64,000 nucleotides of DNA, from assembly GCA_018697195.1 (NCBI GenBank), contig CM031859.1, forward strand, positions 54,487,949 to 54,551,948, written 5' to 3'. Within the stretch, counting starts at the first letter, position 1; every line of letters begins with the position of its first letter. The notes under the pieces were generated by a model. The model was not told the DNA's origin, searched no databases, and saw nothing but the letters and a program-made list of their open reading frames with translations. Made by a program: the position numbers and the translations under genes. This document shows positions 23,546-36,060 of the stretch, piece by piece. Source of the DNA: Certhia americana (lineage: Eukaryota > Chordata > Aves > Passeriformes > Certhiidae).

Positions 23546-24977
23546 GTGAGACCCAAAGGATCTGGGACCTGGGGAAATTGCTTCCTCCTTTGCTGTAGGG
23601 TGGAGTCTGCATTTCTTCACTGAACACAGCAAAATGCCAGGGATGGAAAGCACCAAAACAAGGGAGAAAGAAGATGGTTTAAAGAAGACATGTTACTCTT
23701 TAAATAACAATGTTAGCAAGGGAGGTAGCACTTCTGGTCTAGATGTGACCTGCGACTCTAATGCATGTGCTTCTAGAGGGATTGCTGCTGTTTAGCTTTC
23801 AGCCAGTCCTCACCTGCTCTGCTGAACCAAGAGCCAGAGAAATGGGATTTGCAAAGGCAATTTCAACTCTGAAGCCTAATTTACACATCAACATTGTTAA
23901 TTATTTCATTGCTGAACATCTTAACAGCAAGAGCTCATTATTGGCTGCATATTCTGCTCACTTCAAAGGACATCAATACCAACAGTGGAAGCAGAATATA
24001 TTATCCAGACTAAATGGCACAGCCACTTTGTATTAGAAAGAAAAGATGTTGCTCATAGATACAAAATGATACTCATTTTTTAAACTGTTTGCTTTCACTG
24101 TTGTTTTCTGGAGTCCTGTAGAGAAACTACCTTATTCAGCAAGACAAATCCTCCAGGATCCATATTTTTGCCGCTGTTATGACAATGATTATCCTGTTTT
24201 TGCTTGAGGTTCTCAATTATACAACTAAATCACTGAATTCGTTGCAACAGTTAACGTGTTCAGATTTACATCTTCATTCCTGTAGACAATCTCTTCTAAT
24301 GAGGACAACATCAGAATACGACAGGGACAAGTGTGCATGAGCTCTGTGGTTTGTGTTTGTGAAATGCTCACCTAAAATGAAAAGATTCATAAAGTTGGTG
24401 GCTAAGATTTCTGCCGTCAGTCATAACAGCCAGTTACCCAGTGAAATGAATGGGAGCCATCCATTCTTCTCTTGGCATGGCTGCTTCAGTGCTCCTGAAG
24501 TCTCAGTGGTGTTATCTGAGTGAAAGTCCAAAATATCTGCGAAGACCACCACCACTGGGCCTAGTGCCTAGGAAGGGCTGTCATCACTGCTGGTGATCAC
24601 AGTCATCTGCAGCTTCTGAAATGAGAACAGACAGATGTCCCCATGCTGGTGTCCAAAGCAAGAACCCCAGGTGAGTCTGGAATCTCAGGTTGACTAGAGC
24701 AGGACGTGGCTACAGGAGCCTCTTCCTGGCAGGTTCTCCCAGCCTGCCTATGAAAGAATATTCAAAGGTTTACATAGCTGTTTTAGAAAATATAAGGAGT
24801 TATAAGTTCTTCTCATGGGTAGAAAAAGCAGTGATGCAGATTTCCATGAACTAGCAATGACTTAGGCTGGGTTTGATTGTGCTGTGTCACCGGGCCATAA
24901 TTGAGTTGCAAAGTTGAAAGAAAGCCATTTTATGTGCTGCAATGATGTTTCTCTAAGCTCTGTGCTTCTCTACACAG
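23546..24977. other. Non-coding stretch, no gene recognised
   Basis: Holds a 91-codon + frame at 23761-24036 without splice or domain support. The repeat-free patch 23870-23975 within it resembles a conserved non-coding element. Confidence 0.4.
23870..23975. promoter_or_regulatory. Possible conserved non-coding element
   Basis: Repeat-free AT-rich patch with TGTTAATTATTTCATTGC, a homeodomain/POU-type composite, and TTATTGGCTGCATATTC. Unlike the flanking DNA it has almost no low-complexity runs. Enhancer status is an inference from texture. Confidence 0.18.
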
Positions 24978-25107
24978 CAATTCATCCTTGCACAGCCTCT
25001 CTGCAAAGCGTGCCAGTCCTAGGAACAGCGAGCTGCAGGTGCCCATAGCTGCCAGCACAGGTCCCCAGACTATTATTACCATAAGCATGCAACACAGAGC
25101 AGCAAAG
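24978..25107 (+). CDS. Candidate internal coding exon, unrecognised protein
   Basis: A long pyrimidine tract (CTCTGTGCTTCTCTACACAG) ends at 24977, and GCAAAG followed by GTAGGA gives a strong donor after 25107. The 130-base exon is open in the frame reading NSSLHSLSAKRASPRNSELQ, then VPIAASTGPQTIITIS, then MQHRAAK: one base, then 43 codons (phase 2 in, 0 out). The first half is serine- and arginine-rich with SxxR patterns like phosphorylation sites; the end is more hydrophobic. Two CpGs are kept. It lies downstream of the CpG island in the right orientation, and its exit phase fits candidate exon 45324-45402. I do not recognise the protein; a spurious exon remains possible. Confidence 0.35.
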
Positions 25108-27884
25108 GTAGGAGGTCTCTTTATTTATCTCTCAAGAGAAAAGAGTTTTCTAGTTGTGCAAAATACTTTTTTTTGGGAGGGACAGCCATGCTATAGATAC
25201 CCCAGTGGGATCTGAAGGAAGTTCTTCTATGAAGAATCATGAAGACTGAAAACAATAATGTTCTTCAACTGTGTTACTGATTTATTCAAATAAATTCCTA
25301 TCATATCTTTGATAAATAACAAAAAAGCATTCAGCATTGCTTTTAGTTATTGGAAAAAGAGTCCTCATTTCATTAAAGAAATATTTCATTGAGACTCCAA
25401 CTTTTATTTTCAATAAATATAATCCTTTTGCCTTGACAGTTGTCAAATTGTGAGAAACCTTATTATTTGTAGCAATTATTTGTGGTAAATTATTTGTACA
25501 ATTACGATTATCAGGGAAGGGAGAAACAGGTATCACTGGTGGACTGAAAACTCAGTTAAAGCAGAGAACAAAGATCTAATAGCATTAGTAGATGCATAAG
25601 ATACTGTAAAACTTCCAGTTAATTTGTACAAGTCCAAGCTCTTTGGAGTAGCTCATGTCTAACCTGCAAAAACATAACCATGTAACCCTCTTCCAGTGGT
25701 TCCTTGACCTTTGCCAGGGAACAGAAGATGCATTTTTCCGCAGAAGGACAGACTGGGCTAACTGAATTTGGCACTGGGTTAACTGTGTTTTTGAACCAAG
25801 GACCTTATTGCAGCCTAAAGCCAAGCTCAGGGGCATAACTGAACAACATTCTGTGAATCAGAGCTTATGTGATTCATTGTCTTCAACAGTGCAAACCAGA
25901 GCTGTATTTGATGATGTTGGCAACCAGATCAGATTGAGTGGGACTGGTTAACGTAACAGGAGGAAGGACTGTGTTGTGGTTTACAGGACAGGTTTCTGGG
26001 AAAAATGACACTGCAAACCTGCAGTGCAATGTAAATGCTGCATCAAACAGCAATTCATTATGAATGTACAGCATGCTGTAGCTACATCACCAGTTCTGTT
26101 AGTGAAGGAATCCTTTCTCTTGAGAAAACAAACTTAAGGGATAAGCAGCAGTGAAAATTTCTTACCTACATATAAATCTTATTTGGATTGATCATTATAA
26201 AATATCCTTATTTATGTTAGATGGTGGAAATAAAAGTATTGAGTAGAACATTTTTAAAAGCTACATTTTTCTCTCTTAGTTTAAAAATTCATTACAGCCA
26301 AGATATGAGATCCAAGGTTTCTAGCCTTAGATTTTGAAAGAATTTTAATTTGGGTTCAGATCCATATCTGTGTTTTGTTCCATGGGACTGAATAGGAATC
26401 TTGAGATCAGACAATGCTGAATGGAGTAGAAATTCAGGTACCTAACTGTAGAATCAGAAGTACAGGGTACAATGATCTTGCCTGATATTCTGCATAATGT
26501 GACTACAGAATCTTGTCAGGTTTATTGCTATCTCACCCCCCTCACTTCTGGCATTTTATCTGGTTTGGACTTCAGTGTTTCTAATTATGCAAAATCCACC
26601 CTCCCTTAAATGAGTTATTTGTTCAACCCTTTTTTCACTTTTTTTCTTATCAATTTCTTTTGCTTGATCTTCCAGTCACAGGATGCTTTTATATCTTTTC
26701 TTTGAAGAGCTTTGTGTTACAAGTAGCTGCTCCAGCAGGAAGGTATTTGTAGGCCACAGTCAATTTGCCTCTCAAATTCATTTTTAATGAAGTCGTCATG
26801 GCCCTCTCATTCAGGGTTAAACAATCTTGCATTTGACATAAAGGAAAAACACACACAGATCCTACAAATGACCAAACAGTGCTATAAATTTGAGCCCTTC
26901 CAGCTGACACTCAATAATATGTACCTATGTCCTAAATCAAGTCCAGAAAAAAAACCCTCTAACCTTTAATTAACATTGGTTGTTTTTTCCAAAAGAAGAC
27001 AAGGTGTAATAGAAACAGAGATCATGTCTAGACTGCCCAAAAATGGGATTTATTGCCATTTTTCTCTTTTTATGTAAACTTAAGGAGGTCAAACTAAAGA
27101 CTACAATTTAACTATCACAAAGAAACTAATGCATTATACCCTATAATAAAGATTATAAAATGTGCCTGAAATAATTTTGAGTGTGGGATTTAACTTTTAA
27201 GTAAACAGTGGAGTAAAAATGTAGCTGTACCTTCCAAAGCCATACTTCTTTGTTTTCCAGGAATCAGACTCAAAGTGTAATAAGACTGTATTTTCTGGTC
27301 CTTGCCAGCTCTAACCAGAGCAAAGCCATTCATTTGTACATTATCCCACCCTCATTTACAAACAGTTAATGCAGGGAAGTGAATGTTAACTGAATTCACT
27401 TCAGGTTTGGTTAAAGATTTGGGCAAATGTTGGAGTCAGTTCCCACTTTGCCTGAACTATTTCTCTGCCCTGAGTTGTAAGCCCTCAGAAATAATCAGTG
27501 AACCTTGCATGCTCCCAGGTTGCTTTGAACTGCTTCTGGCCTGAACAAGGAGCCTTACCCCATGGATGAGCAACTGAGATGTCTCAGCAACAATCACATC
27601 TGCCTACAGTGGTAACTGTTCTCTGGCTGTTCAGTCATATAACACCTATCGGCAGGGAGAGGATTTGACTGGATTTTGCTTCAGATACTAAGTGTGTTTA
27701 TTGAATAGGCAGTCTGCAGATCTCCTAGACTATATCCTCACTCTGTCCTAAGCACTAGTAGAGAAAACTAGTTACAATATTGTTTTGTTCTGTATTTTTC
27801 TGTACTTGGGAAGAAATAAAAGCAGTGACCACTCATGCAGTGATATATGCCTTCCATAAGCCGGGGAAAATTGATAATATGTGG
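25108..27884. other. AT-rich non-coding stretch, no gene recognised
   Basis: Very CpG-poor and AT-rich. Open frames are under 85 codons, with no splice support. No named repeat seen. Confidence 0.5.
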
Positions 27885-28037
27885 CATCTTGAAGTACTGA
27901 GCCTAAGGCTTAATTGGATAATTATCTCAATTTTACAGATGAAAAATCTAAATAACAAAGAGTTTGAAGATTTGTTCAAACTCAAATCTCAGTTCAAAGA
28001 ATCTGGAACAGGTTTTAGTTTCCAATCCTCCAATTAA
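27885..28037 (-). repeat. MIR-like SINE relic
   Basis: ATTATCTCAATTTTACAGAT, then GAAAAATCTAAATAACAAAG, then a decayed TTTGTTCAAACTCAAATCTC segment and CTGGAACAGGTTTTAGTTTC. This is the reversed MIR order (ATTTTACAGATGAGGAAACTG, then the gap, then the GAACC segment). It is the best preserved MIR-like copy in the window and the reason for the 85-codon frame here. Confidence 0.6.
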
Positions 28038-30007
28038 TTTTCATGATGAAGTGATATCCCTTAATACATTCTTACATAAGTAGGACAATCAGTTTACACA
28101 TACAGTAGGGTTTATACCAATGGAGAAGCCCTTTTTTTTCTGCATATTTTCTTGATGCTCATCAAGCACTTGGAGATCCTTTTTTCCAAGGCTTGGAGTT
28201 CTGCCATGTATTCAGATACAAAGGGGCTGAACTCAGTTGAGACAGTAGATCTGAAATCCCACCAACAGAATTAACAAGCCCTCAAAACTTCATGTATATA
28301 AGATTTGCTCAGAAACAGGGGTGAATTACTCAGGAAAAGAGCTAAATTTGTTCCTGAATTATTAGTTCTGTTGTAGCGTAGCTCCAGGCCTTGGCAGCTT
28401 GGTGAGAGGAGGTGAAGGATAATGGTTCTGATGTGTGCTGGGTTCTCACTGATTCAGCTGAGATTTACAGCTGGTGAGAGAATCAGAAGCAATTTTTCTG
28501 AGGGGTTCTGTGAGATCTGTAAGCCTTCCTGATAGTGCCCAGGTTTCCTGTTCCAGCCCCAAATGTCACCATAGCCTAAGCCTCCTTATGTTCCCTAACC
28601 CTGGCAGTGTCTATGGTGGCACTGGTGGGGAGCTCTCTACAGTCATCTCTGTCCCTGTACAAGGATGCTGGTGGGCACATACTTTAATCTTGTCTGGAAA
28701 ACAAACTTATTCATACAAGAAGAGGGGCAGATATGGTTGGCTAAAGAACAGAAAGTGAGATTGTAGGAGGGTCAGAAATGTACCTGGACCCACCAGCAGC
28801 AAGTGGATGGTGCATTCACCAATTGCCCTGCTGCATTGAGACTTCCATTTCCATTGCCTGAGATGAACATATCCTGAGGAAGTTAAATGTCACTTGCTCT
28901 AGGGACAACTTCAATGTCCTACTGGCTGGGAACTGTTGATATTTTCATAATACTGCAGTCAGTACTGTCACAGCAAGGTCAAGAACATATTATTACAAGA
29001 AAAGATTGTCTACTGCACTTAGGTTTGACCCTTTCTTTTTAAAGTGCCTGATCATTCTCCCTTTCTTATTCCCTGCTAAGGAATCATTTGGCCTGAAAAT
29101 GAAAAGGAAATGAGTCTGGTTAGAAGCAAAAGGTTTTTGGAGAGTCATTGTCTATCTGTCCTATACTTGAAATCGTATTTCCATTAATTTCTGATAACTC
29201 AGTGACATAGTCTTGTTCGGTGTATAAAACAATAAAAAATCCCACTCTACATTCAGGAGTGAGACCTCTGTTACAAATATCTGCAGGGAAAGAAAGTAAA
29301 TTAGTAAAATCTGTACTCTTTTACTTAGGTTCATTTATGGTTGCAATGTTTGTTGCATAAATGCTCAGAGGAAGAAATGAAGCAAAGCTGTATAGGGGAT
29401 GTAAATGGGTGTCTAAATAGTGACTGTTGTATGCTGTATGAGTGCAAAACTTGAAATGGAATCATATGCAACTATGACAAGCCCATGTTATTCTACACCC
29501 TTATTTTGCAAGAGGTAGTGGAGGTGGAGTGATGCTGGCCTGATAATGAGGGCAGTGATTGTTATTCACCATTTAGAAACAGGTATAGACACTGAAATTA
29601 CTTAAATGAACAGCCTACTGCTGTGTCAGGGGTATGATTAGCTCTTATCAGTGGGTTTATTCTGGCTCTTCTGACAGGAGACAAAAGTGGCTGGGTCACT
29701 CATGCAGCTTAGTATGCAACACATGCCCACTGCATCATAGCCAGCTGCAGAGGTATCCCCCCCTACCTAGCAACAGCTCAGACCTGAGGAAGCTCCCAGC
29801 ATTGAGGAGAGTAATGGTATGGTGGCCACCAAAGCACTTATGACATCCTTTGCGTGGCCTCAGTATCGGCTCACCCACTGTCAACAGCAGTGGGATCATT
29901 GTCCCACACTCCCTGACACTGGCTGTCAAGGCAGTATAGGTATGTCAGTATAAATATACATGTTGGCATTAAGGCATGACATTGGGGTAGCAATCGTGTA
30001 GTAAGTT
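28038..30007. other. Non-coding stretch, no gene recognised
   Basis: Open frames of 94 codons (28474-28758, +) and 69 codons (29634-29843, +) lack splice or domain support. No named repeat or CpG cluster. Confidence 0.45.
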
Positions 30008-30454
30008 CTAAAATTTCATTCTACCCAGGAAATAAACTGAGGGCCTTAAGCCATAAAGTTCTTTAAGAACATCATTCTTATCTGGATGGATGTTTTTTAC
30101 ACTGGTAAGCTGTGCAGCAATATCCGGTTTGGCTGAAACCTGTTTTAAATCATATTTAAGCCATATTTTGCTATCCACAATACAGGTTCTAAGGAAGGAA
30201 TGAATAGGGCCTGCATGGTCCTTGCAGTCTGGCTTTGCATTTGCAAACAGTGTTAATTCTGAACATTTGACAGTTTGATATATATTTGATATCATTAACA
30301 AGACTTGATCTTGCACAAAAGGGATGGCCAGAAGTTCAGTGCAAAACATCCTACAGCTTGCATTCCATTGAACATGTATGTTGGTCCTTAGCTTCTGCTG
30401 CTGTGAACTGTCTAGCCATGTGTTTTGAGGAGTAAGGAAGGAACAAGGTACTGC
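30008..30454 (-). other. Long open frame without recognised product
   Basis: On the - strand a frame stays open for 148 codons, from just after a TAA at 30457-30455 to a stop at 30008. The first ATG in it lies at 30349. The sequence is of mixed composition, ends RPSVYFLGRMKF, and contains FLTPQNTWLDSSQQQ upstream of that ATG. In the same 1.7 kb and on the same strand are frames at 30747-30974 and 31342-31659. These could be decayed exons, a pseudogene or chance. About one frame of this length is expected by chance in a window like this, so no gene is called. Confidence 0.2.
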
Positions 30455-33400
30455 TTATTTCAACTCATAAAAGCATCAAAACAGGACTTCTGCATGTGTT
30501 AACACTTTTCCTTCCAATTCACTTTATCTCTAGTCATAACATCAAGAAAAGTGTGATTTGTTAGGAAAAATAGGAAAATACTTAACATACCTCTAAGTGT
30601 CAACAATCATTGCAACTCTGAACAGCAATTGCTCCTGCTTTCAAGGTACAAGTATTTGCTTGCATTCAGTTACCTAATCAGATGTGGGAACGCTGGTTCA
30701 TAGCTACAGATCTCTCTGAAGAAAGTTCCCACTTGTGGTTAGAAAGTCAGAGATTCAGTTTTTCCATTTCTCCAAAAGATTTATTCAGCATGTAGGTCTT
30801 TTCCAGCTGTCCACAAAACTTTAAAGCAGATGTAGCATAAGCAGTGGTCCTATTCTTATCACTAAAACCATCAGCAGGATTAAATTGATTTATGAATTGT
30901 GGCTTTGGTCCAAGAAGAGCCTGTGCTTCTCCCTCAAAGAAATTGAAGCAGCATTCTTCGTGAAATGATAGCATATGATCCCAACGTTAAAAACTGGCAA
31001 CAATCACGTTAGAGCCAAACAGATTTTTAGGTTGTGACAGAATTGGGCAAGTCTGTTACTATCAGGCTCACCACAAGACTGCTGCCAAGACACTGAAAAT
31101 TCAAAACTAAGCATACACAGCAGTTTCACTGGAAGAAAAATAATATTGACAAATGTTCTGTGAAGGTATCAGATCTTTTTTGCCCCTCTAAAACACTTTG
31201 CAAATCTTATAGGAACGACGTCCTCTGAAGATCTGCCAACAGCTCATAAAGGAAGCTGTATAGGCTTATATATCTACAAATACTCCTTCAGGTCTTATTT
31301 CCACTCTCCTCAGTAGCGCTGGAATGAAATGTAAGGAAGAATCAGGCTGCTAATGGCATCCATGGCAGTGGTACAATCTGAATTTTACAGCAAAAGGCTT
31401 GGAGAGTGTCCAAATTGCCTTTTTCTTGTGCTCCTCCAGTTATAGACGGGGGCAAGGGTAGGTTCAGTACAGATTTCAGCATGTGGTAACGTGGTAAAAA
31501 CACAGATTCACAGGCTACTGCAGCAATTCCATAACTGTCAGAGGACAAAGGGGTCCAAAGGTTGCAGATATTGCCACCCCAGGCAAGCCTGAGGGGACAA
31601 GGAGGAGCCAGATCTGTGATTAGATTGTCTTCTGAATTGGGCGTGAAATGACCCACCAAATCCAGGCAAAGCCTTGGACTGAAACCGTGGCAGTGGCTCT
31701 CCTAGCGCAGGAAATGACAGATTTGTAGTTGAGTTTCTTCTTCCATTTGTGCCTATAATTCAGGACCCTAAACTACCTGAGCATGAAAATCCTTTACGGC
31801 GTACCTATGTCTTCTAAGGATGAATTCCCAGATCCTGATCTTCAGAGTCCACCCAAAACTGTAGTGTCAAAAGTATTAAGCAGTGCTTTATCAGGGTGGA
31901 ACTTCGGCAGTATCAATGTTCAGAATCAATCCAAATATTGATTTCAAATTTGAAATATTTTGAAAATGTTATTTTGATGCATTAGGAATATAATAAGCGT
32001 AGTTAGCGGACATGCTGAATTTGAAAAACAAAAGCCACCCTCAGAGACAGCTGGAACTGAAAACCTTATAATATTTCAGTGATGTATATGAAAGCAAAAC
32101 TAAATGTAAAAACCCTGGTCTTCCAACTCTGACCAAAAAAACTGATGATTGAAGTACACAGATGTCTGAAATTTTTCCAGTTATATTAATAGGATTTTAA
32201 AGCTACTTTTCAGATATATGATATTTATCTTGACAGAGTTTACTCAACAGTTTCATTGTTCCATGTGTTTCCCCTTGGTGCTTTGAAAAGAAAGCTAGTT
32301 TGTTCTTTTCATCTGTAGCCATTCCCTCAGTAGCTGTCATTTATTATGTAGAAAAAAGGACTGTGTTGTATTTCTGTATGCATTTGGCTTTGCATGTAGC
32401 TATATTTTTCTTTCTGTAAGTGTATCTTGGGGCTTGGGGAATTGTTTTGATGAAAGGACAGATTTTAAAGCCAAAATATCTTTATCTCTCAAAGAGCCTC
32501 AATTCCTGCAGGCTGGATTAAAAAAAAAAAAAATCCTTAAGAAAACAAACATCATCATCATCTTAATAAATGCTAGCTTTTAGACATCAACCTTGTAGGG
32601 TATAATCTGTAACTCTAGGTATTCAGGAACTTCTGCAGGTACCTCTTCAGCAGCACTAGTGCTTCACAGTAAGAGTAACAGCAGCCAATATCTTGATAAT
32701 CGAGGGAGAAATGTTTGCATCAGCTATCTGAATCCTGCCTGTTTAAGAGTGGCTTTTCAAAAGCTTCTCAAGAGCATCAATCCCTGTTTTTATCTATGTC
32801 AACAAATGCTCCAGTTTTGACAGTCTTTCCAACCTATAGAAATCAGATCTGTTTCTCCTGCCTTCTATGAGTCTGCCTGAACTAGAGCTGAATCGCTGAT
32901 GGCACAACTTGGCCATTCTCAAGAATGAGACCCTTAGGAAGCAGGCAGGAGCTGTAGCTTTCCGTCCCACCTGCATTTCATCCCGCAACCCCTTAGTACC
33001 CAAATAAGGGGTTTCAGGAAGGCTGTCAAGGGTTCAAGCAAGCTACAAGGTTTTGTGCTCTTACAGAGTGATGCAGCTGCAAAAGGAGGCATTGACAGCA
33101 TCCTCCATTTTCACCTAGACAAGCTTATTACCGACTAGTAGTTAGAAGATGCTTTAGGATTAGAGAGATGTTCGTCTTCCCCACCTAAAAGACTTGGCAG
33201 TTATCTAAATTCTAGTGCCCAGACTTCCACTTCACATTTTCAGTAATAATATGTGGGAGGTGCCCCCTCTCAGAGGCTCATCCTATCTTTCAAGGGCAAG
33301 AGTGGATCCTACCACATCCTCTTCAAGACCATTCTAAATCCTTCTTCATAGTTTAGAGAAATAAATCTAACCTCTTTTTGCCTTCTCTATTTGCTTGCTT

Positions 33401-34505
33401 AGCACTATTCTGAAGCACTTAAGTGTGTGCATGATTTAAGCATGTAACTGTAGCAGTAACTGAAGGCAGATGTTATCAGGTGCTACCAGACCACTTGACA
33501 AACGTTTATTGGAATTAACACATTTGTGTGTTGTTTTGGTTTTACTTCTGTCTGTAAGTCCACTTATCTGCAAAAAAAAAATTCTTAGTTTCACAGGAAA
33601 TCAAAACCCTACATGGTTTCACATGACAGCTCACACTTAAGGATTTCTTAACTAGAAGGTTTAGATTCATTATAAATTCCTTTAAACTGACATTTCTAAT
33701 CTATGGGAGTCCCATGGGCCTGACTCCTTCCAGGCTCTTATGCCTTTTATAGACATCAGATGAGATGACACCCACCCCACAATCCCCCTGAGCTCTCTCT
33801 CAAGAAAATTTGATTTTTTTTTTCCCCTATAAAATTAATTCTCCAACTTATACAAAACTGCCATGGGATGTTAAAACAGTAATGTCTTTTCTAGTAAGGC
33901 TCCAAAATAATTTTGAGAGAGTATGACTGTTTTGAGCCTGAGCAGAGTTTCTTTCTGTTTTAAAGGTAAATGTTAATATGGTGTGATACAGTAAAGGCCA
34001 AACAAAATCTTTGTGCAGCTGTGCTGCTGCTTTGGAAATAATTATATTTCCATTAATGCAAATGGTCAAAGAAATTTGATTTATCCTGTACCTGTCAAAT
34101 CTAGAGAGTGCATTACAGAAACTCTTTCAGAACATCCTGAGCTAACTATTCAGAAGGATGAAAAGATTTCACAAAATAAGAATTCTGTAATTAGACCTAG
34201 GGCAAGAACATTGTATTAAGAGAAGAGACACTGAGGAGTCCTAGGGTGTGGATTCCATTAAATTACCTTAAATGAGCAGCAGGTACTGTATTAACTAACA
34301 TTATAATAGATTTACAGAATATATGACTTTACAATGGACCCTTAGCCAATTATAACCTCTTTGTGCAAAGAGGAAAATTGTACATAAGAGGTTATCTGGA
34401 ACTTCTAGATAGAAAAATAGTGATACCTATTTATAAACTGCAAAGGAATGCAACATCCTGCGATATGATGGGAGCAAAATTGTTCACTGTGTTACCAGCA
34501 CTGAC

Positions 34506-34526
34506 CAAGACACTTCAGGTGTCTTG
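34506..34526. repeat. Perfect short inverted repeat
   Basis: Arms CAAGACAC and GTGTCTTG flank a five-base loop. Partly matching bases (GACC and GGTC) extend it outward. It sits at the left edge of a slightly CpG-enriched patch. No transposon or RNA gene is recognised around it. Confidence 0.7.
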
Positions 34527-35084
34527 TCTGGTCTGAGACTTCGAGGGGGAGACACGCCTGGCCATACAGAGTAGCCAGAGAAAGAAACACAGCTTTCTTT
34601 AAGAAACAAATTTCGGGGTCAGAGATTAATTTCTTTGGAGGGAAAGGACAGACAAGACCAGCCCTCACCAATACTCAAATTGCAATGTCTCTTGGTGGGC
34701 AGGGGTTGACACAAGCTGGCCAGGGGTGGCACTCAGCTATTTTTGCAGACCTAGTCTTTAGCTGTCTGTATGTGGTCCTGACAACACATATATGAAAGAG
34801 TTTGTTTTATCTGTAGTGCTGCTACGCTTTAAGAGAGGAGTATCAATTGTCTGTCAGATTGCTTTTGTGACCTTGCCACACAATGCAACAGACTCCTTTT
34901 TTTGTCTGCTGTGAAGTGCGGAATTATCTTCAAAATGAGCTGATGCTATGATTACAAGATGGGCAATAAACAGATTAAAATCAAACTCTAGTTGAGGAGA
35001 GCAACTCCAGTTGCTCCTGCTAAATAGAACCTTTGTAGACAAAAGGAATCTAGCACAACATTTGATTGAAAAACAAAACAAACA

Positions 35085-35109
35085 CCCCCCCCCCCCCCCA
35101 AAAAAAAAA
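35085..35109 (+). repeat. C15/A10 homopolymer junction
   Basis: Fifteen C followed by ten A, preceded by an A/C-rich stretch. Such runs are prone to slippage and sequencing error, so the exact length is unreliable. Confidence 0.9.
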
Positions 35110-35759
35110 GGTCTTTTCAATCGATCCGCTTTTTTATTGGTTTTGTTCACTTTCTTGTTTGATATCAGTTACTAAATATTAACAGAAACTGGATTCTGGA
35201 GAAATGGAGAACATTCTTCAGTTCTAGTGAGAAAATTTCTTGGCCTCATGTGATTGACCACTTGATAATCAGAAATGAGCTTTGCATGACAGAACAAAAT
35301 TAAACAGAAATATGGTCTACTGTGTTTGGCCCAGATTACTCATACCTACTCTGCTGTGTAGGGAGGAATACTTTTCTCTCATCTCTTTGACTGTCAGCAA
35401 AGTCATTTGAATCTCTGACTCAAAAAGGTGCTAGATAAAAACCCTATTAAAAGAAAAAAATAACTGAAAAAAGAGAGATAAAAAGATGTCATTTCCAGTA
35501 CAGGAACTATGGAAACCTCATGGAAAGAATAATAAATAATTTCCAGTTGTAGATATCCTCAGGGAAAACACATGACAGTTTCTTTAAAATAAGAAATATT
35601 TTAATTATCTTCAGTGGTGTTGAACCGGCATTCAAAAAGGAGGAAAATATGTTTTAGATTTTGATATTGACTTGTCCAATTAATTTACTAAGTCTGTAGC
35701 TCTTGAACAGACCTGTGATGGAAGTACAAATGACTGAGTGCCTCACTGCGTATTTGTAA

Positions 35760-36060
35760 AGCAGATGATTGATGTATCACATAATTTCTTTGAGCCATGG
35801 AGCTGATTTATATGCTCTGTGCTGTATAGACATTCTCTTTGTCAGTCGGGACTGTAAAACCCCCCACAGGCAATTGTCTGCTATTCAGTCTTTCCCATTC
35901 ACTGAAATTACACATAATTTTAGCCTGTGCATTTGCAAACTATGCTTTGCCATTTCCATTTGAAAATGTCTTTGTGTTAAATATTTTTGACTTGTCTAAA
36001 TAAACATTATCCATAATAACCCTATATCAATCCATTACAAACCCATGTAACAACGTACTG
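35760..36060. promoter_or_regulatory. Possible conserved non-coding element
   Basis: About 300 bases without simple repeats, containing TGATTGATGTATCAC, TTTGCATTTGCAAAC-type octamer and homeodomain words and CAGGCAATTGTC. Two CpGs remain. Resembles enhancer sequence of developmental deserts; conservation is untested. Confidence 0.2.
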
